Shown here piece by piece: positions 11,252 through 23,818 of a DNA stretch of 64,000 nucleotides (positions are counted from its first letter, which is position 1; every line of letters starts with the position of its first letter). The DNA is taken from positions 5,704,001 to 5,768,000 of the forward strand of contig OY756960.1 in the NCBI GenBank assembly GCA_963580455.1, read 5' to 3'. The notes below the pieces were generated by a model. The model searched no databases, was not told the origin of the DNA, and worked only from the letters and a program-made list of their open reading frames with translations. A program made the translations under genes and the position numbers. Origin of the DNA: Euonymus europaeus (taxonomy: Eukaryota > Streptophyta > Magnoliopsida > Celastrales > Celastraceae).

Positions 11252-11821
11252 ATGTGTTTTGCTTGCAATAAACCTGGTCATATGGCTAGAAGCTGTAGAA
11301 ATTATAAATTTGTAGCTCAAGCTAATATGATTGAGGAGGTGCCACTTGTGGCTATAATTACTGAAATCAATATGATTTCTGGATCCGAAGGGTGGTGGGA
11401 AGATTCTGGTGCTGCCCAATATATTTTTTATGATCGTTCTTGGTTCAAGAGTTATTCTGAAGAAAAAGTTATGAAAGTGTTGTTGGGTGACTCCCACACC
11501 ACTAAGGTTGCTGATGTTATCAATGTGGAATTGAAGTTTACTTCTGAAAGAACACTCTTTCTTAAGGATGTTCTGCACACTCCAGAAATAAGAAAGAATC
11601 TTGTTTCTAGCTTCTTATTCAATAAGGCTGGGTTTGTCCAGAATATTGGTTCTGATCAATATATCATCACCAAACATGGATCTTTTGTGGGTAAAGGCTA
11701 TGCTTGTGATGGTATGTTCAAACTCAACGTTGATATGAATAAAAATGTTGCATCTTCTTCTTATATTGTTAGTTCCTTTAATGTTTGGCATGCTAGACTT
11801 TGTCATATTAACAAAGATTAA
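11252..11821 (+). pseudogene. Copia zinc knuckle, protease and integrase N-terminus
   Basis: One open stretch of 189 residues. It starts with a CCHC zinc knuckle (CFACNKPGHMARSC), then a retroviral-type aspartic protease active site WWEDSGAA near residue 47-55, the LKDVLHTPEIRKNLVSSF block, and finally the pre-integrase His motif WHARLCHIN at the end. A TAA after KD stops the frame. The protease Asp-Ser-Gly triad is intact, but the rest of the polyprotein is broken. Confidence 0.8.
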
Positions 11822-12668
11822 TTAAAAATATGATTAGTCTAGGTATAATTCTAAATGTATGCTTGGATGATTTTGATAAGTGTGAATCATGTAGTTAATC
11901 TCAAGTCACCAAAAATCCACATAAATCAGTAGAACGGAAATCTGAACCCCTTGATTTAATGCATTATGATATATGTGAATTTGATGGTATATTAACTAGA
12001 AATGGAAAATGATATTTTATTACATTTATCGATGATCAATCAAATTATACATATTTATTTATTTGATGAGGCGTAAAAGTGAAGCTCTTGACATATTTAG
12101 AGTCTTTATAACAGAAATAGAAAATCAGTTTGGGAAAAAGATTAAGAAGTTTCATAGTGATAGAGGTACGAAATATTGTTCTATAGAATTTAATAAGTTG
12201 TATGAAACTCTCGCCATAATTCATGAAGCACCTACACCTTATTCACCAGAAATGAATGGAAAAGCGAAAAGAAAAAATAGAACTTTTTGTGAACTTGCTG
12301 TAGCTACATTGTTAAATTCTGGTGGTGCTTCTTATAGGTGGGGAGAAATTCTTTTAACTGTATGCTATGTTTTGAATAGAGTGCCTAACTCTAAAAATCA
12401 TGTTTCCCCTGTAGAATTGTGTTTAAACAAAAAACCTAATGTTTCTTATTTTCGTGTATAGGGCTGTTTGGCATATGTAAGGATACTAGATCCAAAAAGG
12501 TCTAAATTAGCTAGTAGAGCATATGAGTGTGTTTTTATTGGATATGCAATAAATAGCAAAGCATATAGGTTCTATGATATAAAAAATAGTGTGATTATTG
12601 AATCGCTTGATGCTGATTTTTTCGAGGATAAATTTTCTTTTAAATATAGAAATAGTGGGGGGTTTTAG
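11822..12668 (+). pseudogene. Copia integrase relic
   Basis: Broken frames cover the CESC zinc half, LDLMHYDICEF (first catalytic Asp), FITFIDD, KKFHSDRGTKYC (second Asp) and the stretch ending NGKAKRKNRTF, where the usual catalytic Glu position (N-G-x-A-E-R) is Lys. The C-terminal blocks FRVxGCLAYVRI and YECVFIGYAINSKAYRFYD follow. Stops at about 12004 and 12063, and an in-frame stop at 12459-12461, show decay. Confidence 0.75.
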
Positions 12669-14275
12669 AGAAGATAATGATATCAATGAATCTGATTTGT
12701 CAAAACAAAAAGAACCAGATACATCTACACCTAAGTTAAGAAGAAGCGTGCACCTAGAGTAGCGAAAGATTTTGGATTTGATTTTTATAATTTTACGTTA
12801 GAAGGTGATCATGTTACTTTAGAAGAGGCTTATAAATTTACTGATTCTGAATTATGGCAAGAAGTTGTAAATGATGAAATGGATTCTTTACAATCAAATA
12901 AAACTTGGAAATTAGTAGAATTACCTCCTGGATGTAAAGCTATAAGATGCAAATGGATACTAAAAAGGAAACTGAAAGTTGATGGTTTTGTAGAAAAATA
13001 CAAAGCAAGACTAGTTGCTAAAGGGTTTAGACAAAAAGAAAATATTGATTTCTTTGATACTTACTCTCCTGCCACCAGAATTACATCTATTCATATTTTG
13101 CTTGCTATTGTTGTTGTTCATGATTTAATTGTGCATCAAATGGATGTTAAGACAAGATTTTAAATGGTGATTTGAAAGAAGAAATACATGGATCAACCCG
13201 AAGGTTTCATTATTCCAGGGCAAGAACATAAGGTATGTAAATTAGAAAAATCTTTATATAGTCTTAAACAAGCACAAAAACAGTGGCATGAAAAATTTGA
13301 TTCGTTGATTATTAGTCATGGTTTTAGAATAAATGAAAGTGACAAGTGTGTATACTATAAGTGACAAGTGTTTATTGATAATGTATGCACTATAATATGC
13401 TTATATGTGGATAATTTATTGATATTTGGATCACATATTGATGTTGTAAATGAAGTAAAAATTTTGCTTTGCAAGAATTTTGATATGAAGGATCTTGGAA
13501 AGGCTTACCTTACTCTTGGAATTAAAATTACAAGAACAAGTAATGAAATATCATTAGATCAATCTCATTATATTGAAAAAATCTTGCGTAGATATAATTA
13601 TTTTGATTGTAAACCTATTTGTTCCCCTTATGATCCAAGTGTTAAGTTGTTTAAAATACTAGTGAAAGCATTAGACTAACTGAGTATGCTAGCATAATTG
13701 GTAGTCTTCGATATGCCACTAATTGCACTCGACCAGATATTGCATATGTTGTTGGGGTTCTTTACAGGTTTACTAATTCTCCTAGTGAGGAGCATTGGTT
13801 TCCTGTTGAAAGGCTCATGCGTTATCTGAAAAGAACCGTGAACCTAGGATTACATTTCCAGAGGTTTCCCGCTGTCCTTGAGGTATTTGATGCAGATTGG
13901 AACACCCTTTTGGATGATTCCAAAGCAACCAGTGGTTACATATTTTGTATTGTTGGTGGGGCTGTTTCTTGGAAGTCAAAGAAACAGACTATTCTAGCTT
14001 AGTCTACTATGGAGTCAAAGCTTATAGCTTTTGCTACTGCTAGTGAGGAAGCTAGTTGGATGAGAATATTTTTGTCAGATACTCCCTTATGGGAAAGACC
14101 AACACCAGCTGTTCTAATCCATTGGGATAGTACCACAGCTATCTCTATACTTCAGAACTGTTATTATAACGGCAAAAGTCGACATATACGTCAAAAGCAT
14201 AGCACTATTAGAGAGTATCTCTCTACAGGTGCTGTAAGAGTGGATTATGTAGTCTTCAAAGAATCAGCTTGTTAA
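12669..14275 (+). pseudogene. Copia reverse transcriptase and RNase H relic
   Basis: Reads the RVT_2 domain: CKWILKRKLKVDGFVEKYKA, RLVAKGFRQKENIDFFDTYS, then LYSLKQAQKQWHE and the active site ICLYVDNLLIFG, where canonical YVDD is YVDN. RNase H follows: MRYLKRTVNLGLHF, DADWNTLLDDSKATSGYIF, SWKSKKQTILA and the KHSTIREYL block. Stops and one-base shifts at about 13160, 13677 and 14000 break the frame. The changed second Asp alone would disable polymerisation. Confidence 0.8.
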
Positions 14276-14915
14276 TCCTTTGACGAAAGGATTAGCACAT
14301 GAGAAGGTATGGGATACCTCGAAAGGAATGGGGCTAAAATCAATCGAAAAATGATTCACTAATAATGGTAACCCAACTTGTTGAGTCGAGATCCCACAAA
14401 AAGTTTCAATGGGAAGAACAAGTTATTAGTGATACACATGGAATCATGCAAACATATATGGAGTCTTATTCTCCTAGCTCATTCCTAGTGCATGATATTC
14501 CGTAGCGTTAGAAAAGGCTGAGTTTTTAAACTCTTAATGAGATCTATAGAAATAGTGGGATGTTGTGCTCTAGAAACATCTTTAATAGTCTCACCTATAT
14601 ATATGTGAATGTGGGGCCGCATTGTTTAAGAACTTGGCAAATTCTTTAGAGCATATACTAAAATTGGGATATAAGCAAGTGGCTGAAATGTGCTGGCTTC
14701 TAAATTGCGTGTTAGGAGAATTGTGTGTGATATCTCTACGTTGTATATCCTTAGGATGATAGTTAAAGAGTACTTCACTATCTATCCTTATACATTGGAA
14801 GACCTATCACTACGTAAAGGTTCAAATTTGCAAAACACCTTTACTTATACACATTTCTCGATTGTCTTTCTCAAAAGTCGTGAGCTTTCTTTTCTTTTAA
14901 ATATAAGTGGGGGAT

Positions 14916-15523
14916 TGTTGATGTTTTAAGTATATCTAAAAGAAATTCTATGTGTTAATGATTCAATGAATGGAAGAGTGGACGAATGCTTAAGGTTTTA
15001 GATCCTTAATGTTAGAAACCCAAGTTCAAGGGATGCCTCTACATACAATGAATATGTATAGTCCTTCTACAATTGGGATTTTTTTTTCCATAGTGAAATA
15101 TTTTTTAACGTTAATCATTTATTTGGTCATTAACTAAAACATGTTTTCCTGATTTTACTCTAACGTTTCACTATTTACTTGGAAACGTTATGATTTTCTT
15201 AACTGATTTGGTAGTAACTGTCTTGAAAAAAATTGGTTTTCCATGACTTTAAAACGTGGACATGGGAGCTCTGGTTTGGAACACTTACAGAAAAAATAAG
15301 TTTTTGAGAGAGAACGATAGAAAGAGAAACGCAAAAATTTAAATAGTGGCCTTCTGTGCAAAAGGTCATTGATACAGAGAGTCTGAGTTTGTTTTATCCT
15401 AGGGACGACGTAGTTGTATCACTGTTTGCACACAAGAGGCAGAGCCGCGAATCGTCTTAAAAAGAGCGACCTAGTTCGTGACTCAAGTCGGTGAACTTTT
15501 CCAATTTCTTAATTGTTGTTTCG
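14916..15523 (+). repeat. Right LTR of copia element
   Basis: About 608 bp, repeating the left LTR with scattered substitutions and without its internal duplication. It is preceded by a purine tract (AAGTGGGGGA, 14906-14914). The end near TTGTTGTTTCG is set by where the two repeats stop matching. Confidence 0.8.
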
Positions 15524-16417
15524 AGGTAATATCTTTAACACATTTTCTCTTGGCTTTATATGCCCACCTTGAAGCTTTTACAATGTGTTTCCAATTTACA
15601 GTAGAAGTATGTACTGCTCCAAAAATTACAGGATCAAATTGCAGACATGAAGAAAAACATAAAGAAAAAAAAAAGAAACAAATAACAATAGAATAAATTC
15701 ATCAAAAATAAAGGAATTATGAAACCTAGAAGCATCCACACGCATAAAAATAGCAAGAACAACTCCAATCACTCGTTAATTGCACGAAAAATAGGGAAAC
15801 AAACGGTGAGAGGGGAATTGAATAGATTCTAGGGTGATTTGATTATGAAATTGATATTGCATTAAGGATGATGACTCTATGGTTTAAGTATAAGATTTAA
15901 CTCATGAAAGATGCATCTACCCGTTTGAACGGTCGAGATGACAGGAGGCCAAATCGAATCAATGGCCAAGAACAACCTTAAAGTCTTGAACAAAAAAGGC
16001 TCACGTGAGTACAGAACAAATGCCACTATGCCAGATTATATTGTTTCATCTCTACACCCTCGCAGAACGACGTCATTTTGCGGTAAAAGGCAGCCCAAAT
16101 TAAAAAAGAAAAACATCACTACACACGAGATTATAATGAAGAGCACCAAACTCGCTAGAAGAAGGCCTGGAAAAACTCTTCTGTATATAGATATACGTAT
16201 AGATATAGATTATCACAAACAAAATAACTATCAAGGAAAACATCCAATGTTATTATGAAAGAGAATATTGGTAGGCTGTTTTTCTTGTAAAAATACAAGT
16301 CATGATCTTCAGACTAGGGGAACAATACTCCAGGTAATAAGTTCCAACTTGATTTATTAGTTACTCTGAGTAAAGAGCACTCTCACACTCACTAATTTCT
16401 TAAGGAAATCAAATTGC
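15524..16417. other. Intergenic between copia element and neprosin gene
   Basis: No gene is established. A minus-strand stretch at about 15525-15640 has an open, protein-like reading (..GAVHTSTVNWKHIVKASR..) that I do not recognise. GC-richer sequence around 16040-16100, with an ACGTCA-type motif, looks promoter-like. The part near 16260-16417 is probably the 3' untranslated and terminator region of the neprosin gene. Confidence 0.3.
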
Positions 16418-18633
16418 TTATTGGACATTAGTGCACAGCGAAGAGTTTCCCGGGCCTCCAAAGTAGAAGCTATGTGGATTGTTCATGGCTAGATCATAGC
16501 AATGTTTATTAGTCACCAATTCTTGAAGGCTTCCTTGTTGAAGCAAATAGAATTGGTTATCTCCCCTCGAGACCATAAGACTTGTGAAAGAACTTGCTTT
16601 TCCACGTCCCTCAACAGGAAAGTGACCAGACCCCATTTGTGTGGTCATGTAGTGAGTGTTTGTAGTCATTTTAAGCACTTGTCCACCCCATTCCACTCGA
16701 TTAGCTTCTCCCCCGAAGCGATTAAAGAGTGTGTTTGGCCAATAGCCGACTTCTTGTCCACCAACCGACAACCACCAATGTCCTTCCTTTTTATCCTAAT
16801 TTAGAATTTGTATGAAAGTTGTTGCTTTAATAATAATAATATACACATTTGAATGAATTTTGAATCATAAGGTACCTTCAAAATAACAGGAACCATCTCA
16901 TGCTGTGAATTAATATCACCATAGGTTGACGTTGGACTAAAAGAACCTCCCAATACTAATTCATTCCCCGTAATCACAAATCCTCCACTCAAAAGATTAT
17001 AACCAAATTGATTTTCATTCTGTAACATAGGACATTTTAAAAAAAAATCAAATTGATTATATATATATATATGTATATATATTTTGCCTCATATAGTGAG
17101 ATCTAATGGAATTGTATAATTAATTTGTTAAATTCAGTAAAAATAAAATATGAACTTACATTCCATTGAATAAAAAGTCGGGTCTTGGAGTCGCCGTAAA
17201 GTAATGGATAGACCTGTCTTAAAAATAAATTTAGGATTTTGGAAGAAACTCTAACTTGAAAGTTTTAATTATTAAGTAATTTCATGAAATACGGGGAGAT
17301 AAAAGACTAACATGCCATCCAACGGTAATGTAATAAAAATGAGTAATATTTCCAAATTTGATCCACAGTTGAGCAGTGCTGAAATCATGGGGCCCGTGCA
17401 CTAACGGCTGCCATAAACTTATATGTGCCTGCGCTCCGTGTATCGTACTTTGGCTATCATGATGACTCACCGATGCGTACTATAGAAATACATACAAGAT
17501 TGGTAAGAGAGAAAATTGTATATATAGTTTGAAAACTATTAGTTTTTATGTACATATAAAACTTAGCCTTTTTTTGGTAGAACTTATGTGAACTTGTAAG
17601 CTTATCTATCAACAATCACATCAGTCACTTACAAAAAAAAAAAAAATCCTCAATTTCCATTATTGCTCATATTCTCTCACACATTTGCCCTTTTACCTCT
17701 CGAAATATATGTTAGATTTCGAAAAAATTTACATATTCGAACTCAACGTGTAAAAGTTTTTCTAACAAGACTCATATTGACATAACTTTTATTACATTAT
17801 TAAACTATGTTACATACCCCTAATAGTAAATTGACAGCTTATACTCTATCAAAACTTTCGCTCTACCAAATAGCACACGACTTATTTGACAGTTTATACG
17901 CTACATAGTTTATACGTTATCAAAACTTCCGCTTTACCAAACGAACACTTAATAAATTCAAATACCTCATATTTTGCATATCTCATAGGTTTATCATAAA
18001 AAGAACTCTCCCTCGTAACATCAGCAATTGTGGCACGCCGTATTGGAACAGTATCTTTTGGACATCTCGTCCCATTTTTTAACCAAATTTGAGATGCTTT
18101 ATTCATGCTGCTACTCTTCGATAAAACTTTTCTCATTTGTTTTGGCAGTCTCTATCAATTAGAAAATATGCATTATATATATATATATATGTTAATGTAT
18201 GAACCTCTGTGAAAATCACTCTAAAGATATCAGAATAAAACAATCATTAACTTATTGGTATTTTGATTTTTTTTTCTTCTTCTTCCATACCTGAATTTTG
18301 TGTTCGTACAAAAGAGGATGATCAAAGGCCGGTTGTTTTCTTTTATCAACACAGTCAATGGTATCTCCATCTAAACTCTGTAAGTTAGCATCAAGCAACA
18401 ATAAATCCCATAAAATTAAAGAAATATATATATATATAATTAATAGTATCAAGTAAGTAAAAGATTAAATGAATCCAGTAAATTACCTTTATCGTCAGCA
18501 AAGCAGGTTTGTTGATCCTTTTAACTATCGTAATTGCTTCTTCATACTTTTTATAATCTAAACCTGAAATAATATTAATAAGGAGGAAGAATACTAAAGA
18601 TAGAAAAGGTGAGAACCACATAACTTTCAGCAC
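16418..18633 (-). CDS. Neprosin-domain (DUF239) secreted protein, seven exons
   Basis: Seven exons can be joined with GT-AG introns, all phase 0: 18633-18487, 18377-18291, 18151-17966, 17479-17312, 17213-17160, 17019-16876 and 16795-16418, giving 387 residues, normal for the family. The N-terminus is a signal peptide ([20 protein letters not shown]). Exons 1-2 carry the activation-peptide domain ([20 protein letters not shown]). The neprosin domain follows: [20 protein letters not shown] in exon 3, [11 protein letters not shown] in exon 4, [17 protein letters not shown] in exon 5, and [14 protein letters not shown] plus [12 protein letters not shown] in exon 7. Neprosin itself is a prolyl-specific glutamic endopeptidase, but most plant DUF239 proteins have no tested activity. 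The usual TGCYNLLCSGF block here reads [10 protein letters not shown], so a conserved Cys pair is missing. No stop or shift is seen, so the gene looks functional, though divergent. Confidence 0.88.
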
Positions 18634-18765
18634 AAATAAATTAACTAAGTATGGAACTAATATGAGAATAGGTAACCTATCCAGGTATATATATATATAT
18701 ATATCTTGATCAATATAATATAAAATAATATTTTTTTTGTTGTTCTGTAATTTAATTTTTAGTGT
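18634..18765. other. Short (TA)n-rich region upstream of neprosin gene
   Basis: Contains a (TA)n run at about 18683-18705, 50-70 bp upstream of the first ATG. It may include the promoter, but no distinct box is separable from the microsatellite. Confidence 0.35.
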
Positions 18766-19176
18766 AGAGTATCATTTTTTATTTTTTTTGCTGTGATGGA
18801 AATTACAATCTTAAACATTTGGCCACTTGCTTTTGTTTTAATCAATGTTAGATTTCGCGAAGTCCCAGAGGCATATTACAGCTAGAAGGTTATTAAAATT
18901 AGAATTTTCATTCTTTCCAATGAACACGATTAATAAATGATATTAAAAGAACAATTAATTTTTATTGAAAAATAATATTTTTTTAGAGCACCATTTTATT
19001 GTTGTTGTTGTGATGGAAATTACTTTCTTAAATTTTTAACCACTTATTTTTGGATTTCTCAATGTTGTTATTCAGAAAACAGCAGAGGTATTGTTATAGA
19101 TAGAGGGTAATTCAAATTAGGGTTTTCGTTCCTTCTTTCCAGCGAGCATGATTAATAATAAATGTCATTTAAAGAG
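18766..19176. repeat. Diverged tandem duplication of about 190 bp
   Basis: 18766-18952 and 18988-19176 align along their length: CATTTTTTATT..GTGATGGAAATTAC..TCTTAAA, then TCAATGTT, CAGAGG.ATT.TTA.AG.TAGA.GGT, TTTTCRTTC.TTCTTTCCA.YGA.CA, GATTAATAA. They differ by many substitutions and small indels, so the duplication is old. No coding potential is seen. Confidence 0.6.
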
Positions 19177-20441
19177 GCGTGGTTATCGATGATACCTAAA
19201 TCATTTCTCCCATAATATTTTTCATAGGAGTTAGAAAACCCATAAATATTTCTTAGATTGTTGCATCGAGTCATAATTTTCATGCATACATCCAGATCTA
19301 CCACACCATATCGATGAATTAAATGAGTTTCTTCATACCTGTTCTTCATCACTTATATAGGCATCTTTTGCCTTCTCAAAAACTGTATGTCACATCTCTG
19401 GCAACTTTTCCCTCAGGAATCTAGCCTCCCGTGTAATCCAAATTTGAAACATATCTTCTAAAATATTTTCACTCATCACGAGGTAAATTCCTAACAGTCA
19501 TCACTAGAATATCTTGTGCAAGAAAATTCATATTCGCAATCAACAAAACAACTTCCGAGTAAATTCCTATTCAAGCCCGATAATCTCAATAATTTATCCA
19601 GGTGCATTACTAATCGAAGTCCCACACATATTCTGCAGGTAATCTCATTGATGTAGTAGAGTTGATAGGAACAAGTACCTAAAAACGTAAGTCAATCAGA
19701 GAAGAATTGAAGCTACCGCCCAATTGGAGGATTGAATTTCACGCTTGATCCATGCTCGAGCATGAATCGAGCGCTCAATAAAAAATAGTGATAGTGAAGT
19801 AAGCACGACTATGCGTGGTCATGCCATATGCGAGATTGATGTTTGAATTCGAGAATCATAGTTCGATTTGGTTTTTGATTGTTTAGACATTAGAGAGAAT
19901 ACGGAAAGCGACAATAGAAGGAAGCATTTTAGGATTTGATTAGATATAAATAGGCCTCTAGACCTAAGAAACAATTGCGCTTAATTTTGTAAAGACTAGT
20001 CGCTCTCGCTTGTGAGAAAAGGCTACTCGACTCGCTACTTGTTCTAATATTGGTTTCATGGTTTCTCCTTCTCTTTCTCTTATGTTTTCTTTTATGAGTT
20101 GTAACTAAACTTCTTAGTAGGATATGATGTAGCCTTGCATGGAAATTATAAGTTGAATTCCTTTCATGCTTTCAATACAATTTATGATTCTTATCTCTAA
20201 TTGCCATGCAAATCGTTTTTAATTTTACCTGTTTGTTACTCATAATTCGTTAATTACCATCTTTAATTTAATTGTTATTTTTACATTAATAGCAAGTTTG
20301 ATACAATATTTGTTTAAACTCATCTATGTGAGATTAAACTCGTACTTATGCACATTGTGCTATTATTGGACACCAATATAGTTGCGAGAGTTTTCACAAC
20401 ACACCCCCTTCTCAAATAAGGTGAAGTTGGGTCTCTTGCGA
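19177..20441. other. Intergenic, no recognised gene
   Basis: A 66-residue minus-strand frame at 19152-19352 has no recognisable domain. The stretch near 19900-20060 (TATAAATAGGCCTCTAGACC followed by CT-rich sequence) looks like a core promoter and leader, perhaps from an LTR, but no partner repeat is present in the window. Confidence 0.35.
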
Positions 20442-20446
20442 GTAAC
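20442..20446. repeat. Left target-site duplication GTAAC
   Basis: Exact 5-bp copy of 22601-22605 flanking a TG...CA element. Confidence 0.8.
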
Positions 20447-22600
20447 TGTAACACCCCATTTCCGGAACGTTACTTGGCGCCTACCGCGCCTTCCTAGGTT
20501 GTCAATGTGATTAATATCCAAGGTTCCAACCCTAGATTTCTCAACTAATTAAGTCAACTCCTCAATTAAAAATTAGGGAATGCCCACCTGAAACAAACGC
20601 AACATATCACACTCAATCACATCACACCTAGCAGGGCCTCCGACCTTTATCAGCATGCAAACACATCCTAGCAGGGCCTCAAGCTATCTAGCAACATGCA
20701 CAAACTGTTTTCTATAATTTAAACATCAAATGAATTCATACATCATAAAAATTAGGACTCAAGGTCCAACCCCGGTTTAGAAGATCCCATTTCCAGGATT
20801 CCTTCTAACCATCCATGATCCACACCAAATGGTGCCACATAGTCTACATGACATATGAATATCAAATACAACTAGCGTATGTCATAAATGGTTCGAGACT
20901 ATCAACCAAAACCTAGCCCTCTCTCTCAAAGTGTCATTCATGCCACAACACCGTCTCTACTGACCCGCATCATCGGCGCTCGTACCAATCTCACCTGAAG
21001 GGAAAAAGAAAAGTAAAGGAGTGAGCTAGAAGCTTAGTAGGGGTAATAAAGTAAAATCAACAATAAAGCGGATGACAAAGAATGATAGTGCAACAATATG
21101 CTATCTATCATACACGTGTCACATTTCAAAGCATAAAGTCTGAGATTCCCTCCGAGGTAAAACACATTCATCAATCCATTAGTCTTCAACTATGGATTGA
21201 CCAAACCTCAAATGCATACCATGGTTTGCAACCATCAATGAATGAGAGCACAATCGTCATTCACACCACACCCACGAAGGGTTTACCCAGTTGTGTGATC
21301 CCCATCACACCCACACCTTAAGTGTGTTGCCTAACATGGTTTCATATGATTCATGTCAATTCCATGGCACACAATCATCCTCCTTGTGACTTCCAAGTAA
21401 CCTATGGTATCCCAAGTCCATACTCAAGAATCTCATGCAAGCTCTAATGCAATCATGCTTATGTCATGCCAAATGCGCACATAAATATAAATATATATAT
21501 ATAACTACCGATGATACATGACAAGATCCAAAGCATGCTCAATGGATGATCGAACATGTAAACGAGAACTAGCAATGCAATCTACATTTGGAGATTAATA
21601 TCGAAAACCCTAGGTTCGTTCTCCCTTAGGCACAATAAGGAAAGAACACAAACATAAAGACCAATTAGGATATGAACCCCATCATAGAATGAGAAAAGGA
21701 TATCAAAAAAATAATGAGTCAAGAAATCCCTTACCTCGTTTGGAGCAATTTACCAAAATCAATGGAATTCGATTCTGGGATTCCAACTTTCCAAACCTAA
21801 CCATAAGGTAAAATCAAACCCTTTCACCTATCAATATATGTTCAACCAATCATAACAACATGATTAAAATTCAAGAAATTCGAATTACTAACCTTCTCTC
21901 TCTAGAAATCCTTCTCTAAAGGCTTGAATCTTAGCCCAACCAAGAATTTACTCCAAAATCACAAACAAACCTATATATACATCCATAATCAAGTCTAAAT
22001 CAACATATCTAAGCCATAGAACCAAACTCTAAAAGAATCTAACCAAATCTACAAAAACCTAGAATTTACCAAACTATGAAAACTTACCAAAAACCTTCAA
22101 ACCAAGCTTGAATCTTCAATGTTCCACTACATTGATCTTGTATCTTCAAAAACTTGGCCAAATCCTTGCTAGAAACTCTTTATTTCTCTAAATTCGTTGC
22201 TCTCTCTCACTCTAGAACTCAGAAACCCAAAAGAAATATCCTTCTAGCTTGCGTAACACAAATTTAAAACCTCAGGTTGTGCCTAGGCACTTGGAAGTAC
22301 GCCTAGGCGCCTTGGACTGAATTTTCTTTTAGAGTTCACTATACTAGGTGCTCTCCTGGTCTGTCCAGAAAATTCCGCCCAGGCGCCCTTGCGCCATTTC
22401 CCTGTCTGTTGCCTGCTTCATTGGGCGCTGCGCCATGACACCCTTGAGGTGTGCCCAGTCCAATTTCAAACCTCCCTGTTTAATCCTTATTTCCGTCTAG
22501 ACATGATTCCCTCCACCTAGGCACCCCTGTTTACACACTAATACACAAAATACATAACTACCAATCATTCCTAAGTTCATATTTGGGGTAGGTCATCACA
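20447..22600. mobile_element. Solo LTR, 2154 bp, TGTAACACCCC...GGTCATCACA
   Basis: Starts TGTAACACCCCATTTCC and ends TAGGTCATCACA, with GTAAC duplicated at both sides. There is no gag or pol inside. The start, the size and a shared internal block around GTGAGCTA..AGTA place it near the 5621-7866 solo LTR, although the two are clearly diverged. The 22260-22520 segment is GC-richer (repeated CCTAGGCRCCTTG and GCGCC blocks) than the rest. Confidence 0.8.
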
Positions 22601-23212
22601 GTAACCTTTTTGAAAAAAGAGATATGGGACCCGATGTCTGTTGGACCAAAGGCCCTACATTTTAGTTTTAATGATTATATCATGCTATTTTATTTGGTTA
22701 TGTACTCTAAGTGATGAATTTGATCATAGACTAATTGAATTTGAAAATTGTACAAAATCAGTTTTTAGTGAACCTAGTGGTGAATCTAACTCTCGTTATA
22801 AAACTGAATCAACTTATATTAAGTTGAAATTTTACGGAGACCTATTTCACATCATAATAAACATTTTTTATGAATAAATGATTGTGAAATTTCGTGATTT
22901 TACTGCCCAAAAATCGTGTCGTAATGTACTGTTCGAATTTGCTGTTTTGTGTTCTTAATTAGATGATTGCATATGTGGCATGTTGCTATTTTTTTCATAG
23001 GTTAGTCTTATAAATAAAATATTCAAATAATTAATATTTATGCATGGAACATCATATCAGTTCAAATGAGCTTACAAGCACATTTTGAAGTTCTCAGGTT
23101 TCGTATGAATTTTCAGAAATTATGAAAGTTATCCGGTGGTCCAAGAATGGTCTTGGAAGACCTAGGGCTTGCTATGAAATACCTAAGCACTCTTGTAAAT
23201 CCACTAGAAGGT

Positions 23213-23774
23213 TGATATTACAAAAATACCCCCACCAATGGTGCTCCGCCACGTCATATGTGGACCAAGACTCTTCATGCCTACCAGGCAGTCTCCTCGG
23301 TAAGAGTGCACCAGCTGGACCTACCAAGGTGAAAAACAGCTGGATGTGGTCCACAATCATAATGGAAAGACCCACTTCAACAGTGGTCTCTAGCCCTATA
23401 TAAGGCTCAGCAAGTCAGGTATTATCCAACTGAATCACAATTTGAGTACTGGCTAACTAAGAGCTCTAGTCCGAGGAGCTCACCTGATTGAATACCTACT
23501 GACTTGAGCGTCGGAGCGCCAACGCCAGAGGACTACCTCTGGTGCGGCCTTAGCTCACCTTTGTTTGTTGTGCTCAGATCCCAGACTGCTTAGCTGATCA
23601 ACCTGGACTGCCCTACCTGCCTAGTCGGTAAGCTGCCTAACAGGTTACCTAGCTAGTCAATCAAGACTGCCTTGCTCGGCTGATTAGCTCCTTGGAAGGA
23701 TCTTCGTTCGTGCATTATCGCAGGTCTGACCCACTGAACGTCTTCTCGGTAGTGACACCTTTTTGACGTCATCA
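23213..23774 (+). repeat. Left LTR of Tat element
   Basis: 562 bp. TATATAAGG at 23397-23405 is a good TATA box for the sense transcript. It repeats 32439-33000 with no length difference. Confidence 0.95.
23397..23405 (+). promoter_or_regulatory. LTR TATA box (TATATAAGG)
   Basis: Lies in the middle of the LTR, with the same sequence at the equivalent place in the right LTR. It is the probable core promoter for the genomic transcript. Confidence 0.6.
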
Positions 23775-23777
23775 GTT

Positions 23778-23795
23778 TGGCGCCGTCTGTGGGAA
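23778..23795 (+). promoter_or_regulatory. Primer binding site (TGGCGCCGTCTGTGGGAA)
   Basis: Starts three bases after the left LTR. The TGGCGCCG core is the one commonly seen in Tat and Athila elements; the tRNA pairing was not computed. Confidence 0.8.
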
Positions 23796-23818
23796 CGACT
23801 AAGTTCCATTTTCTTGCA

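Larger units (their letters stand above)
9785..15523 (+). mobile_element. Decayed Ty1/copia element with both LTRs
   Basis: Two direct repeats (about 9785-10465 and 14916-15523) both start TGTTGATGTTTTAAGTATAT and end near TTGTTGTTTC. Between them lie gag, protease, integrase, reverse transcriptase and RNase H in copia order. The polypurine tract AAGTGGGGGA precedes the right LTR. A clear primer binding site and target duplication are not seen. The coding region has many stops and shifts, and the catalytic YVDD is altered, so the copy is inactive. Confidence 0.85.

Noticed and set aside
16502..16804. 100-residue plus-strand frame
   Set aside because: It is the antisense shadow of the last neprosin exon.
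23122..23403. 93-residue plus-strand frame
   Set aside because: It covers the left LTR of the Tat element, and the mirror frame on the minus strand recurs in the right LTR; it is LTR translation.
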